Shown here piece by piece: positions 51,482-60,942 of a stretch of DNA of 64,000 nucleotides. Origin of the DNA: RBG-16-34-14 sp963727535. GTDB taxonomy: Bacteria > Bacteroidota > Ignavibacteria > Ignavibacteriales > Ignavibacteriaceae. The notes under the pieces are model-generated. The model was not told the DNA's origin. It worked only from the letters and a program-made list of their open reading frames with translations, and made no database searches. The DNA lies in contig CAVSGR010000004.1 in the NCBI GenBank assembly GCA_963727535.1, forward strand, positions 397,744 through 461,743, given 5' to 3'. The position numbers were made by a program, and so were the translations under genes. Position 1 is the stretch's first letter. Each line of letters starts with the position of its first letter.

Positions 51482-52498
51482 ATGTATTACACAGGTATCG
51501 ATCTTCATAAATTTACTTCTTACTTAACTACTGTCGATTCTTTAGGAGCTATTGTTAAACAGGAAAACCTCAAGAACGTAGCCCATAACTTTATTCAATA
51601 TTTCAATTCGATACCAGGCGAACACAAAACCACAGTTGAATCAACAATGACCTGGTACTGGTTAAATGATCTTCTTACTTCAATCAACATTCCTCTTGTA
51701 CTTGTACACGCTAAATATGTTAAAGCCATTGCTTATGCAAAAGTTAAAACCGATAAAGTAGACTCTCACACTCTTGCACAGCTTCTTCGAATGAACTTTA
51801 TTCCTGTTGCCCATAAAATCTCTAACAGTAACCGCCTGCTTCGTGATGCTCTGCGTGCAAGACTTAAGATAGTTCAGCGCCATACATCTGTTACTAATTC
51901 TATGCAACTCCTTCTTGCTAAATACAACTATGATTCTCCAAATGAGCTTTCAGGCATTCCTTTGTTTCAGTATGAACAACTTGCAGAAGTTGAAGCATTG
52001 CTCGATGAACAAATGCTTGAACTTGAAAAACAGCTTTATCCTTTTCTTATACCTAACGATGATATTCAACGTCTGCTCTGGATACCTGGAATAGGGAAGA
52101 TGAATGCTTTTACTATCCTTCTTGAAATTGATGACATCAACCGCTTTCCGGATGTAAAGAACTTCTTCTCATATTGCCGTCTTGTTCCATCTGCCCGTAA
52201 CTCTGGTGGTAAATCCAAACAACGTTCCTCTAAAGACGGTAACAAATATCTTAAGGTTGCCTTTAGCGATGCTGCTGTTCACGCCGTGCACTACTACCCA
52301 GTAATTCGAAATTACAAAAACACTTTAATCCGTAAAAAAAATAAACAGATAGCTAAGACTATTATTGCCAAGGAAATAGCTGAAATTGTTTATCACGTTT
52401 TGAAAAACAAAACTGACTTTAACAACAAATTCAAAGGTCAGGAACTAGAACATAAGAAGTCTTTACAATGGCCGCGTGTTGTAAGCCCGTACGCATAA
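51482..52498 (+). CDS. IS110-family DEDD transposase, copy 2
   Basis: A 338-residue recombinase, about 95% identical to copy 1. All motifs described there are intact (YYTGIDLHKF, VKTDKVDSHTLAQLLR, LLWIPGIGKMNAFT, RLVPSARNSGGKS). Both copies are undamaged and so may still be active. Confidence 0.96.
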   Translation: MYYTGIDLHKFTSYLTTVDSLGAIVKQENLKNVAHNFIQYFNSIPGEHKTTVESTMTWYWLNDLLTSINIPLVLVHAKYVKAIAYAKVKTDKVDSHTLAQLLRMNFIPVAHKISNSNRLLRDALRARLKIVQRHTSVTNSMQLLLAKYNYDSPNELSGIPLFQYEQLAEVEALLDEQMLELEKQLYPFLIPNDDIQRLLWIPGIGKMNAFTILLEIDDINRFPDVKNFFSYCRLVPSARNSGGKSKQRSSKDGNKYLKVAFSDAAVHAVHYYPVIRNYKNTLIRKKNKQIAKTIIAKEIAEIVYHVLKNKTDFNNKFKGQELEHKKSLQWPRVVSPYA

Positions 52499-52757
52499 CT
52501 GATCCTTGCTGATCGCTGCGCTGGATTGGGAAACAACACGCTTGCCTATAAAATATCTGGAATTGTATCAACCGATACAGCCTTCACTATTGTGTTGGTA
52601 AGTCCCGAAAGAGGTTTGGTTGCCATCTGGTAATCGAATAGATATTATCGGCAGTAGTTGTTAGTAAAATTTGAAGATCATTAAATCAAAGAACTTTTCT
52701 ACAAATTATTTTTGTCAGGGTATTTTATTACCTATTGACTTTTTACTTATTAAAGAG
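52499..52757 (+). ncRNA. Putative bridge RNA, IS copy 2
   Basis: Same conserved scaffold as 49595-49862. The variable stretch is 38 bases (GTATCAACCGATAC hairpin, then CACTATTGTG). Other differences cluster after AGATATTAT. The pattern of conserved scaffold and changing loops fits a guide RNA. Confidence 0.6.
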
Positions 52758-52767
52758 GTTAGGCATT

Positions 52768-53268
52768 TTATTTAGTAGATTTTTTAAGACTAAAATATTT
52801 ATTAATTTCTTCACCGTTTAGCTCAAAAGTATTTACTATTTTATAATTACCATCAGAGTATTCATAGAAATTAACTTTTCCTTTCCCACCGCCGTTTCGT
52901 GAATATACTTCTATAGTATAATAATCATTGACTTTCACATTATTTATGAACAAAACTTTACCAAATATTTCTCCAATAACCTTTCTAGATTTAGGATTAT
53001 AAATTAACCAAGGGCATCCACCGCTTCCACATAAGAATTCATTAGGAATGAATTTCTCAGAGTTCCCATCATTATTCAAATCAATCTCTATGGATTTAAG
53101 AGCATAACTACTATCATCATCAGCAAAGTAATTACGAATATTTTCTTCTAGGGATGAATCAATTTTAACATCCATTAATTCAAATTTGAAAATATAATTT
53201 TGAGAAAACTCTTGAGCAAAGGAAGTTGAAATTATAAATGGGATTAGTATCAATATTTTTTTAATCAT
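52768..53268 (-). CDS. Exported hypothetical protein (cassette)
   Basis: A 166-residue protein with signal peptide (MIKKILILIPFIISTSFAQ). LKSIEIDLNNDGNSEKFIPNEFLCGSGGCPWLIYNPKSRKVIGEIFGKVLFI contains an FG-GAP/EF-hand-like DLNNDGNSE loop and a Cys pair (LCGSGGCPW). The family is unknown to me, but such short exported proteins are common in Bacteroidota cassette arrays. Outermost cassette of the array. Confidence 0.72.
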   Translation of the reverse strand: MIKKILILIPFIISTSFAQEFSQNYIFKFELMDVKIDSSLEENIRNYFADDDSSYALKSIEIDLNNDGNSEKFIPNEFLCGSGGCPWLIYNPKSRKVIGEIFGKVLFINNVKVNDYYTIEVYSRNGGGKGKVNFYEYSDGNYKIVNTFELNGEEINKYFSLKKSTK

Positions 53269-53858
53269 CTCTATCTCATATTGTTTATGCCTAACTATTA
53301 ATTATGCTGCCAAAATTCCGTATAACACTCCGGCAGCAAGGAGTGTTATTTTCCAACTAAAACTTGGTTTATTGATTGTTTTCAAATCTTTTTGCCTGCC
53401 TGTGCTGTTACAGCTTCGGCAGACAGGCGGCATATCACTCCGTATATTAAAGAATGTTATCTAACTGACCTTTTACACCCAAAACTGTTTTTAGTACATG
53501 GGTGCATATTATTTCTATTGTTCGTTTTTAATTTTCTTTGAACTATGTAAGAAAGTTTTGGCATGTACGCCCCACAATATTTTTATGCAAATTATGTCTT
53601 TATCTAAAAAGAAGCAAAAGAAAAAAATGTGGATATTTGCTAAATGGGAAGTAATTAGCAAGGCACCGGGTGCCTGGTAAATCTCATCATAGCATTATCT
53701 AATAATCTCACAACAGATGCCGGATGATACTTTATTCTAAGTAATTTATCGCAAAGTAAAATATAAAAAGCTTTATAATTTGAAATCGTAAATCCTAAAA
53801 TCCAAAATCAGAAATGTAAGCGTGAATCCTTACTTAATCCTGTTGGTAAAATTTATTC
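53269..53858. other. Gene-free region at cassette-array edge
   Basis: No gene is visible in 590 bases. GCCTAAC (53287) and the inverted repeat TGCTGCC (53307)...GGCAGCA (near 53335) may mark the outer edge of the array. A hairpin ATAACACTCC/GGAGTGTTAT follows, and a larger GCCTGCCTGTGC...GGCAGACAGGC palindrome lies near 53394. A 60-codon frame at 53498 has no coding character. Confidence 0.5.
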
Positions 53859-54239
53859 TCAATATCCCGGTATAGGCTGACCAATAATCCACGGTGCGCC
53901 CGCATCAATTAATGCTTTTTCAATAGCAGGTATTTTTACGTTTAAAATATTATCGATTTCTTTTTTTAATTCAACAAATTGTGTCCCGGCAATTTGCAGA
54001 CTATGTTTAAGAGTTTCTGTCGGTCCATAAGTAGAATTAAAAGTTCCAAAAGAAGCCAGACCATGTCTTGAAGTAACAGTAGGATTAGTTTTTTCTCCAA
54101 CTTGCTTTTTAGATGCGTTGCCGTTCATCTTCTCATCAATTGCATATAATTCCTGGATTAGATCATACAACCGTGTATCGAGATTTCCGGGTGCAGATGG
54201 AGTACGCTTCAGTGCGTCCTTCATTAATTTTTTTATCAT
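53859..54239 (-). pseudogene. C-terminal fragment of a BNR/sortilin-type glycosidase-like protein
   Basis: The 126 residues resemble the C-terminal tail of large BNR-repeat (VPS10/sialidase-like) secreted proteins: TPSAPGNLDTRLYDLIQELYAIDEKMNG, SRHGLASFGTFNSTYGPTETLK, IPAIEKALIDAGAPWIIGQPIPGY. The propeller part, which should lie upstream at higher coordinates, is missing. The sequence beyond 54240 belongs to another gene on the other strand. The gene is cut by the junction. Confidence 0.6.
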
Positions 54240-54242
54240 TGA

Positions 54243-55489
54243 AAGGCCTATCGGACCAGAATTTTCGGCCTTAGATCAGCAAGCTATCCAGGCTATCCAT
54301 ACAAAGTTTGCAACTGGCGATTTTGAGAATGCATTGAATCTGGCAGACCACTTTATGCTTGATCAACATTATACTGAGATATTTCAAGCATGGTTAGCGA
54401 ATCAAATGCCGGTACTACTTGTTAGCGCTGGTTGGTCTAAATTAAAACTTGGAGATTGTGACTCAGCAATCAGCCACCTTCGTCGTGCAGATGCATTAAT
54501 CAAATCAATCGAAACAACAAAAGGTCTGGCAATTTGTTACTATAAATTGAAAAATTTTTTATCTGCCAGCGAACAATTCCAAAGCTACTTTGATTTGAAT
54601 ATAAAAGACCCTCAACTCCTCACCCTATACGCAGATACTCTAGAATCATTGGGTAACTATAGCCGGGCAGTTCAATTGTATGAGGAAATTATGAATACCT
54701 CTGATGAAATTACGAATAGTCAAAGAGATTCAATCAAGAATCGCTTAAAGACTATGAGGGAACGACAAAAGGAAAGTGTACTCCAACTAACAGAATATTC
54801 ACGAAATTTTCAGTCTTAGCTACAGGAATGGAGAACACGATGAACTAGTTGGATTTGCTATTAGTACACTAGAAGAAGCATTGGACTATTATATTGATAG
54901 CTACGATTATGAACCACCAAAGTTTCCAATTGAGGTCATTCTATATTCTAGCGATAATTTTCAAAATGTCGTCGCCGGAGGACCTACTTGGGCTGAGGGG
55001 CTTTTCGATGGACGGCTACGAATCCCAATCAGAAGTTACTTACTCAAAACGAAAGATTTAGATCCACTGAAAATTGTACTGAGACATGAACTTTCACATG
55101 CACTGCTTTCACTTATGAGCGATGCAAGACAATTACCATCTTGGTTTGACGAGGGACTCGCGCAATGGCTGAGCTGTGGTAACCAAGGTTGTACTTCATA
55201 TAAATTTACTCCTACCCCTGAAGGATTTTTATCAACACTTGCATTCAATACACCCTTTACATCATATGGTGCAATTAAAGCCAGTCAGGCTTATCGACAA
55301 AGTCTCTATATTATTCAATTTATTGAAAAAAAATGGGGACGAGTATCGCTTCGACAAATGATTAGACAAATTTCACCCTCATGCGAAATTTCTTCCGACT
55401 ACCTATTATTACCTTTAAGAAAATCCTTTCGTCAACTACGGGAACTGGCAAAACAAGAATGGGACCAAAGAGAAACTTTTATGAAATGA
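54243..55489 (+). pseudogene. TPR plus peptidase-MA-type protein, 5' truncated and frameshifted
   Basis: From the junction, one frame encodes TPR-like helices (ALDQQAIQAIHTKFATGDFENALNLADHFM; ADTLESLGNYSRAVQLYEEIMN) to the stop at 54819. One frame over, the protein continues from about 54800 (HEIFSLSYRNGEHDELVGFAIST...) into a gluzincin domain with LRHELSHALLSLM (HExxH) near 55090 and WFDEGLAQWLS (third ligand Glu). One indel near 54798 separates them. The N-terminus is cut at 54240. No signal peptide can be assigned. Confidence 0.72.
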
Positions 55490-55600
55490 TCCTATCATTT
55501 TTTGTATTCATAGAAATATTTTGAGTAGTTTATGCCATGAATTGTTAGTACCGAATCGTTAGCATGTGGCACGAATCTCTAGAATTATTTGGAATTGCTA

Positions 55601-55660
55601 GGAACTACTATCACGGAGCAAGCACAAGAACTACTAGCACGGCAAGAACTACTAGCACGG
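55601..55660 (+). repeat. Three imperfect tandem copies of an AGAACTACTAGCACGG unit
   Basis: GGAACTACTATCACGG, AGAACTACTAGCACGG and AGAACTACTAGCACGG follow each other with short spacers. The surrounding 55490-55855 holds no gene. Confidence 0.7.
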
Positions 55661-55855
55661 AGCAAGTAATAGAGCAAATAGTGAGTTAGAAAGCTGGATA
55701 TTTTCCACAGAATGCAGCCAATCATAAAGCGTCTATAACAAGCTTAATGATCAAATCGGTAATCGCTATCGAGTCCTTCACTGACTTAATATTTCCGTGG
55801 ATTTTTAGATAATCCCATGCTTATTTGATTTTTCAATTTACGGAAGGAAAATTTC

Positions 55856-56513
55856 TTGGCACTTGCACGTAACCTTATCTTAAATGATCACTGCTTCGCT
55901 CATATTATTTGGCGTTGCAATAACAAAGAACATCTGCTCAGCGAACAAAGGATAAAAGAATTTATTGTTCATACATGGACAAAATATCTCATGGACGCTA
56001 CAATATCAAGGTGTTTGATTATTGTATTCTCGACAATCACGTACACATGGTTGTTTACCTAGAAAGTGTCGCCCAATTAGGTGGTTTTATGCGCCTTACA
56101 AGTTCGCTCATCGCACGCAGAATAAATGAAGAATTGGTTAGGCAAAATCATGTTCTAGGTCAAAGGTATAGTTCGCCAATAATCACTCATGAATCCTATA
56201 TAATAAATACAATTACCTATGTTGGCTAAACTACTATCGAGCAACAGGAACCATCCCACAAAATTACAAATTTTGCTCACTCTATCCTCGCTTTCGAGGA
56301 TTAAAAAGCGACCTCTTAGCTGATTACGCTGATCTACCTATCTATGTCGGTGATGATCATCAAAAATTTGTTCGAGATCTGATAAACGGCACTATTGGTC
56401 GTGACTTACGAGCAGTTGTATATGAACACCAGCATTCTATTGGATCCAATAAGGACTTGTCGCCAAGATACCAGATAAAAGCAAGCATATCCACTCAGAT
56501 CAACACATCTTAA
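55856..56513 (+). pseudogene. REP-associated tyrosine transposase (Y1/IS200-like), two frameshifts
   Basis: The three reading frames join into one protein: ARNLILNDHCFAHIIWRCNN (frame 1), KISHGRYNIKVFDYCILDNHVHMVVYLE with the HVH metal site (frame 2), and WLNYYRATGTIPQNYKFCSLYPRFRG to QINTS, stop 56513 (frame 3). Shifts occur near 55980 and 56220. The family cuts single-stranded DNA with a tyrosine, often near short palindromes. Start TTG at 55856 is tentative. Confidence 0.8.
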
Positions 56514-56763
56514 TTATCAAAAGCAATTTAGATCAAATCATAGAGGTTTAATGGATCATTTTCCGACCACCTGGAAAAAATTCCGGACACTCCAAGTGAG
56601 AAAATGATTTCCGAGCCCCTTGCATTTGACTTAAATTGACAATTTAGAAATTTGAATCAAATCAGTTCTGGCACACCATTTGCTTCACTACAATTATGGT
56701 TGGGCATCATGCCCAAAACTGTAACCCAGCCAGTCACGCGCATCTGGGGCAAGTCGCATTTTA

Positions 56764-57062
56764 TTAGGGCCGCGGCTTGCCCCTCGCAAAAATTAACCCA
56801 TGATCAAATAAAATATTAAATGTGATCATCATTTTTATTTGATTCCATAATTGAGCCATATCGCCCGGAACTTCACTTTCTACAGAACAAATTTCCTTTA
56901 AAATCGGATGGAAAAACTCGATTCTTTTGGCATGCAAACAAAGACGTTCAAATCCTGTTTGCTGCTTTACCCCACTCTGAATTTCCAGTTTCAAAGTATT
57001 TTAAAAATACTTCCTCATTTGGATGATAAAGTTTATCACCTACTATCCAATGTCCAGAGCAA
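56764..57062 (-). pseudogene. RluA-family pseudouridine synthase, C-terminal fragment
   Basis: On the minus strand the frame reads DCSGHWIVGDKLYHPNEEVFLKYFETG. Then one surplus T near 56955 shifts to the frame with ERLCLHAKRIEFFHPILKEI and MAQLWNQI. GHPIVGDKLYG and LHA..I.F.HP are the hallmark of this family. The catalytic half should lie above 57062 but the sequence there is EF-Tu. A GGGGCAAG...CTTGCCCC hairpin (56746-56783) overlaps its 3' end. Confidence 0.75.
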
Positions 57063-57102
57063 TCGTTCATCTTCTTCTTCTACTTCGTAGAGGTAGGTAT
57101 TG
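57062..57102. other. Probable assembly junction, AT-rich DNA to planctomycete tuf
   Basis: Left of 57062 is a truncated RluA-type gene. Right of 57102 is EF-Tu from EVYVLS onward. The 40 bases between contain a low-complexity CTTCTTCTTCTACTTC stretch. GC content jumps from about one-third to about 60% at this point. Confidence 0.8.
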
Positions 57103-58056
57103 CTCAGCACGTAAACTTCGGCCTCGAACTTGGTGTGCGGCGTGATCGAACCGGGCTTGGCCAGCACCTGGCCGCGCTCGATTTCCTCGCGCTTGATACC
57201 GCGCAACAGGATGCCGACGTTGTCGCCCGCCTGACCCTGATCGAGCGTCTTGTTGAACATTTCCACGCCCGTGCAGGTGGTCTTGCGGGGCTTTTCGGTC
57301 AGCCCGATGCACTCGACTTCGTCACCGACTTTGACGATGCCGCGTTCGATACGACCGGTGGCCACGGTGCCGCGGCCTTCGATCGAGAACACGTCTTCCA
57401 CCGCCATCAAGAACGGCTTGTCGACTTCGCGGACCGGCTCGGGAATGTAGCTGTCGATGGCGTCCAGCAGCTCCTGGATGCACTTCGTGGCTTCCGGATC
57501 CTTGGGGTTGTCGTAGGCCGGCTTGCTGGCGCCGCGGACGATGGGAATGTCATCGCCGGGGAAGCCGTAGCGGCTCGAGCAGTTCGCGCAGCTCCAACTC
57601 GACCAATTCCAGCAATTCGGGATCGTCGACCAGGTCGCACTTGTTGAGGAACACGACCAAGGCGGGAACGCCGACCTGGCGGGCCAGCAGAATGTGCTCG
57701 CGCGTCTGGGGCATCGGGCCATCGACGGCCGAAACCACCAAAATCGCTCCGTCCATCTGGGCGGCGCCGGTGATCATGTTCTTGATGAAGTCGGCGTGAC
57801 CCGGACAGTCGATGTGGGCGTAGTGGCGGTTTTCCGACTCGTACTCCACGTGGCTGACGGCGATGGTCACGGTCTTGGTGTCATCGCGAACCGTTCCGCC
57901 CTTGGCGATGTCGGCATACGACTTGAAGCTGGCCAGTCCCTTGGCGGACTGTACCGCCAACAAGGCGCCGGTCAGCGTGGTCTTGCCGTGATCGATGTGG
58001 CCGATCGTCCCAACGTTGACGTGCGGCTTCTTCCGTTCAAATGTGTCCTTGGCCAT
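57102..58056 (-). pseudogene. tuf: Elongation factor Tu, 3' truncated and frameshifted
   Basis: It starts MAKDTFERKKPHVNVGTIGHIDHGKTTLTGAL with the P-loop near 19. DCPGHADF (G3) and NKCDLVDD (G4) follow. Near 57570 a one-base indel separates ELREL from SRYGFPGDDIPIVRGASKPAY (G5-like region and domain 2). It stops after EAEVYVLS, so most of domain 3 is missing. Switch I reads DDTKTVTIAVSHVEYES in place of the common ARGITI, a form I associate with planctomycetes. Four tRNA genes lie upstream in the same orientation. Confidence 0.9.
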
Positions 58057-58123
58057 TCTGTCTCCCTGGTCTTATCCCTAGGTCAAATGATGTTTCAATA
58101 CCCGTGGATCATTGCTGTCCAAA

Positions 58124-58196
<73 letters not shown>

Positions 58197-58392
58197 CCGA
58201 GTTCATCGCTGGCAGGCGAGCTCTGTCGTCGTTTGATTGAGCACGCCGGTAGTCAAAACGTTCGTCTCGGTCACGTTCGTCAAGGCGGGTCGCCGCGTGC
58301 CTGGTCGTCCTATCGTGTCGTTTGTCGCTTTCGTGGGCTGTTTCGTGTCAGCTTGTCTGTTCGTGTTTCGTTGTCGCATTGCCACGCTCGAA

Positions 58393-58463
58393 AGCGGGTG
58401 AAGGGAATCGAACCCTCGTCTTTAGCTTGGAAGGCTATGGCTCTACCATTGAGCTACACCCGC
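58393..58463 (-). tRNA. tRNA-Gly (TCC)
   Basis: Acceptor GCGGGTG/CACCCGC, discriminator T. Anticodon loop CTTCCAA gives TCC. T loop TTCGATT. Confidence 0.95.
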
Positions 58464-58546
58464 GTTAGCTTACCCGCTGCATCGCGCTTCGAGCTATCGC
58501 ACCGTGAGCGGACGCACCGGACATGACTCCGACCAGCGCTAATGTA

Positions 58547-58628
58547 TGGGGGGTACAGGATTCGAACCTGTGAAGGCAGTGCCATCAGATTTACAGTCTG
58601 ACCCCTTTGACCGCTCGGGAAACCCCCC
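58547..58628 (-). tRNA. tRNA-Tyr (GTA)
   Basis: A class II tRNA with acceptor GGGGGGT/ACCCCCC, discriminator A. Anticodon loop CTGTAAA gives GTA. Confidence 0.94.
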
Positions 58629-58744
58629 TGATTCATTCGAGCCTTGAACCGCGCACACACTCCGAGGGTGGGCTGTTCCCGTTCGTCCATCTGGAGAGCG
58701 GACGCACTCGCGTCGCCTCCGAGCTGCTCCCGTCCGCGCCGACG

Positions 58745-58817
58745 AGCTAGCGGAGGGACTTGAACCCACAACCTGCTGATTACAAATCAGCTGCTCTGCC
58801 AATTGAGCTACGCTAGC
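58745..58817 (-). tRNA. tRNA-Thr (TGT)
   Basis: Acceptor GCTAGCG/CGCTAGC, discriminator T. Anticodon loop TTTGTAA gives TGT. Confidence 0.95.
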
Positions 58818-59266
58818 CTGCAAGTCCCCCACGAAAACCACTAAATATAACGAACCCACGGATCCTTGCAATATGGAGCCCCGATTCCTCGCCGCCGCCC
58901 CGCGTTTGGCCCGGCAAAATTCAGCGTCATTCGGCGGCCGTTTGGCACTGCTGACGCACGGGCGCATCGATCGCGAAGTGCGCGAGCGTGCGGCTGCTAG
59001 CAAGACCAAACCCTGCGCAGGCAAAGCGGCCTGGCGGCCTGATGCGTGGGAGGGACGTAAGAAGGCAGCGAAGCTCAGGCGCGCGATCCATCCGCGTTCA
59101 CTCGTCGTTTCGCTGGCCTGTCGTCGGTCTCCTTTTGGGCAAGATCCCCTGGCTTGGGGCGCCAAACAAAACGCGCTGGCGACCCCCGCATCTGGGGACC
59201 GCCAGTGCGTTGAATCTTCATCACGTACTGGCGATCGCTGCCGAAGCAGATGCCGGATCGCACGAA
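58818..59266. other. Gene-free stretch upstream of the tRNA-tuf operon
   Basis: The promoter of the tRNA-tuf operon is expected here. I see no reliable -35/-10 pair. Open frames on both strands are long only because of high GC content and lack family resemblance. The 3' end of the sigma factor gene lies to the right. Confidence 0.4.
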
Positions 59267-60942
59267 TTAGATCGGACCCGGGGACTTCGACCTTGTCCTC
59301 CTCGGCCGCACTCGCAGCTTGTCAAGCGCTCGGGCCTCGATCTGCCGGACGCGCTCCTTGGTCACGCCCATCTCGGCGCCCACTTCCTTGAGCGTTTGCG
59401 GCTCCTGGCCGTGGTCCAGCCCGAACCGACTAATGATGATCTTCTGCTCGCGCTCGTCGAGCCGGTCGAGGATCTTGCCGATCTGCGCCTCGCGCTGGTG
59501 CTGGGCCGATTCCTGCTCGTACTGGTCGCGTGCGATACTCCTCGGTGGCGGCGAACATCTCGGTGGCTGGTGCGGAAGCGATCGTGCTGGCGATGCTCGT
59601 CGGGAATCGTGCGGGCGAAGTTCTTCATGATCGCCCAACTGGCGTAGGTGCTGAACTTGTTGCCGCGGGCGTAGTCGAACTTCTCCACCGCCCGGATCAG
59701 CGACATGTTGCCGTCGCTGACCAGCTCGAAGAAGTTGTCCCACGGGCCGACGTGCCGCTTGGCGATCGAGACCACCAGCCGCAGGTTGGCCCGGACGATC
59801 TGGTTCTTCATCGCCACGGCCTGCTCGTACAGCGCCTCGATCTGGTCCATCAGGCTGCTCTTGGCCTGGGCCGGATCGAGCCGCTTCGCGCAGCTTCGGC
59901 CGCCTTGTACTTCAGGTAGTTCAACTTGCGGAACAGGTGGGCTTCCTGCTCGCGCGTCAGCAGCGGCACCTCGTACAGGCTGGCCAGATAGGGCGGCAAA
60001 CCCGCGGGCAGCCGCGTCTTCTTGGCCGGCGTTTCCAGGGCCGGCATCGTCGCCAGCATCGGCCTTTTCCATGCTGGAGCGGCCGAACACCGTGTTGGGA
60101 ATGTAGTCCAGCGGCAGCTCCATGATCCGCCGGGCCCGCATCTCGTTGATGATCCGGTAGATGCTGGTCTTGGTGCGGCGGTAGCGCTTGGCCAGCGTCT
60201 CGACCGACTCGCCGCGGCGGTACTGCTGGTAGATCTTCTGCTTGTCTTCCTCGCCGAGCGGACCGCCGCGCTGTCGGGAAGATGGCCAGGGTCGGGGTGC
60301 TCGCGGTCGAACTGCTTGAGCGTGTAGCGGATGGTCTCGACGCTGCGGCCCATGTGCTTGGCGATCCGCTTGGTCACGTCCGCCGGGCCGCCGCCGGCAT
60401 TGGCCAGGCGCCGGGCCCGCTCGACGATCTCGCCCCGCTCTTCGTCGGTCAGCTGGCTGAAGCGGGCGCCGCGGCGGACGCGCTCCTGGTTCTTGGACAC
60501 GAACCGGTCGACCGAGCTCTGCAGGAAGCCGACGCGCTTGCGGCCGTCGAACACGAAGCGGCGGCTCACCAGCCCCTGCTGGCGCCAGCGCGAAATCGTC
60601 TTGGTCGAGACCTTGAACAGCTTGCTCAGCTCTTCGACGGTGAGCACCCGCTCGCCGGCCCGGCTGGCCGGCACATCGGCCGCGTCGGAAAGGTCCTCGA
60701 CGAACAGCCGCAGATCGTGGCTGGCTTCGGCTCCGGTGAGCTTCAGGTTGGGGAACGACTCGGGCCGGTAGTCGGTGATGCGAAAGCAGAGGTACTCGTA
60801 GGTGTAGGTGCGGCCGTGCATCCAACTCGCTGAGCAGCTTTTCGGCGCGGTTGACCTGCTCGATCTTCTTCTCGCGCGGAGCGAAGCGGACCTGCTGATC
60901 GCGGAGCTGGCGGATGATGGGATTGTGGTAGTCCGAATGCAT
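59267..60942 (-). pseudogene. Sigma-70 factor with fused N-terminal HTH, split by several frameshifts
   Basis: Pieces in three frames join in order: MHSDYHNPIIRQLRDQQV (start 60942); RTYTYEYLCFRITDYRPESFP; a MerR-like HTH (VLTVEELSKLFKVSTKTISRWRQQGLV); a second helical HTH-like stretch (LAKRYRRTKTSIYRIINEMRA); then sigma region 2 (NLRLVVSIAKRHVGPWDNFFELVSDGNMSLIRAVEKFDYARGNKFSTYASWAI, in parts) and region 4 (LKEVGAEMGVTKERVRQIEARALDKL). At least four indels are needed (near 60830, 60265, 60075, 59890 and 59535). The gene is probably intact in the organism, and the breaks are read errors. Confidence 0.85.

Larger units (their letters stand above)
51418..52757 (+). mobile_element. IS110-family (IS1111-like) insertion sequence, copy 2
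   Basis: About 1340 bases with the same subterminal repeats as copy 1 (AATAAGTAAAAAGTTA near 51428; TGACTTTTTACTTATT near 52737). It lies in the same orientation and at the same place of an attC-like site as copy 1. Confidence 0.88.
51205..52764 (-). repeat. attC-like site A, interrupted by an IS element
   Basis: The left part is 51205-51417 (TACAAC; arm TGCAAATAACCGGCGCC; right arm as reverse complement AAGCCAATCAACCGGACGCC). The outer core GTTAGGC lies at 52758-52764 after the IS. It belongs to the cassette gene at 52768. Confidence 0.75.

Noticed and set aside
53498..53680. 60-codon plus-strand frame
   Set aside because: No ribosome binding site, lysine-run ending and no domain; it lies in repeat debris.
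54118..54242. N-terminal 40 codons of the plus-strand TPR frame
   Set aside because: They are the antisense of the BNR-protein fragment. The TPR gene is joined at about 54240 and its real start is missing.
55601..55660. CRISPR-like short repeats
   Set aside because: Only three imperfect units with spacers of 0-10 bases. No cas gene and no repeat-spacer regularity. No CRISPR array was found in the window.
56540..56640. Possible end of an IS21-like element (GGATCATTTTCCGACCACC)
   Set aside because: It resembles IS ends by memory only. No matching inverted partner or transposase of that family is present.
58539..59165. 208-codon minus-strand frame across tRNA-Tyr and tRNA-Thr
   Set aside because: It reads through structural RNA genes and has no protein character.
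60282..60833. 183-codon plus-strand frame opposite the sigma factor
   Set aside because: Antisense of recognisable sigma/HTH sequence in GC-rich DNA.
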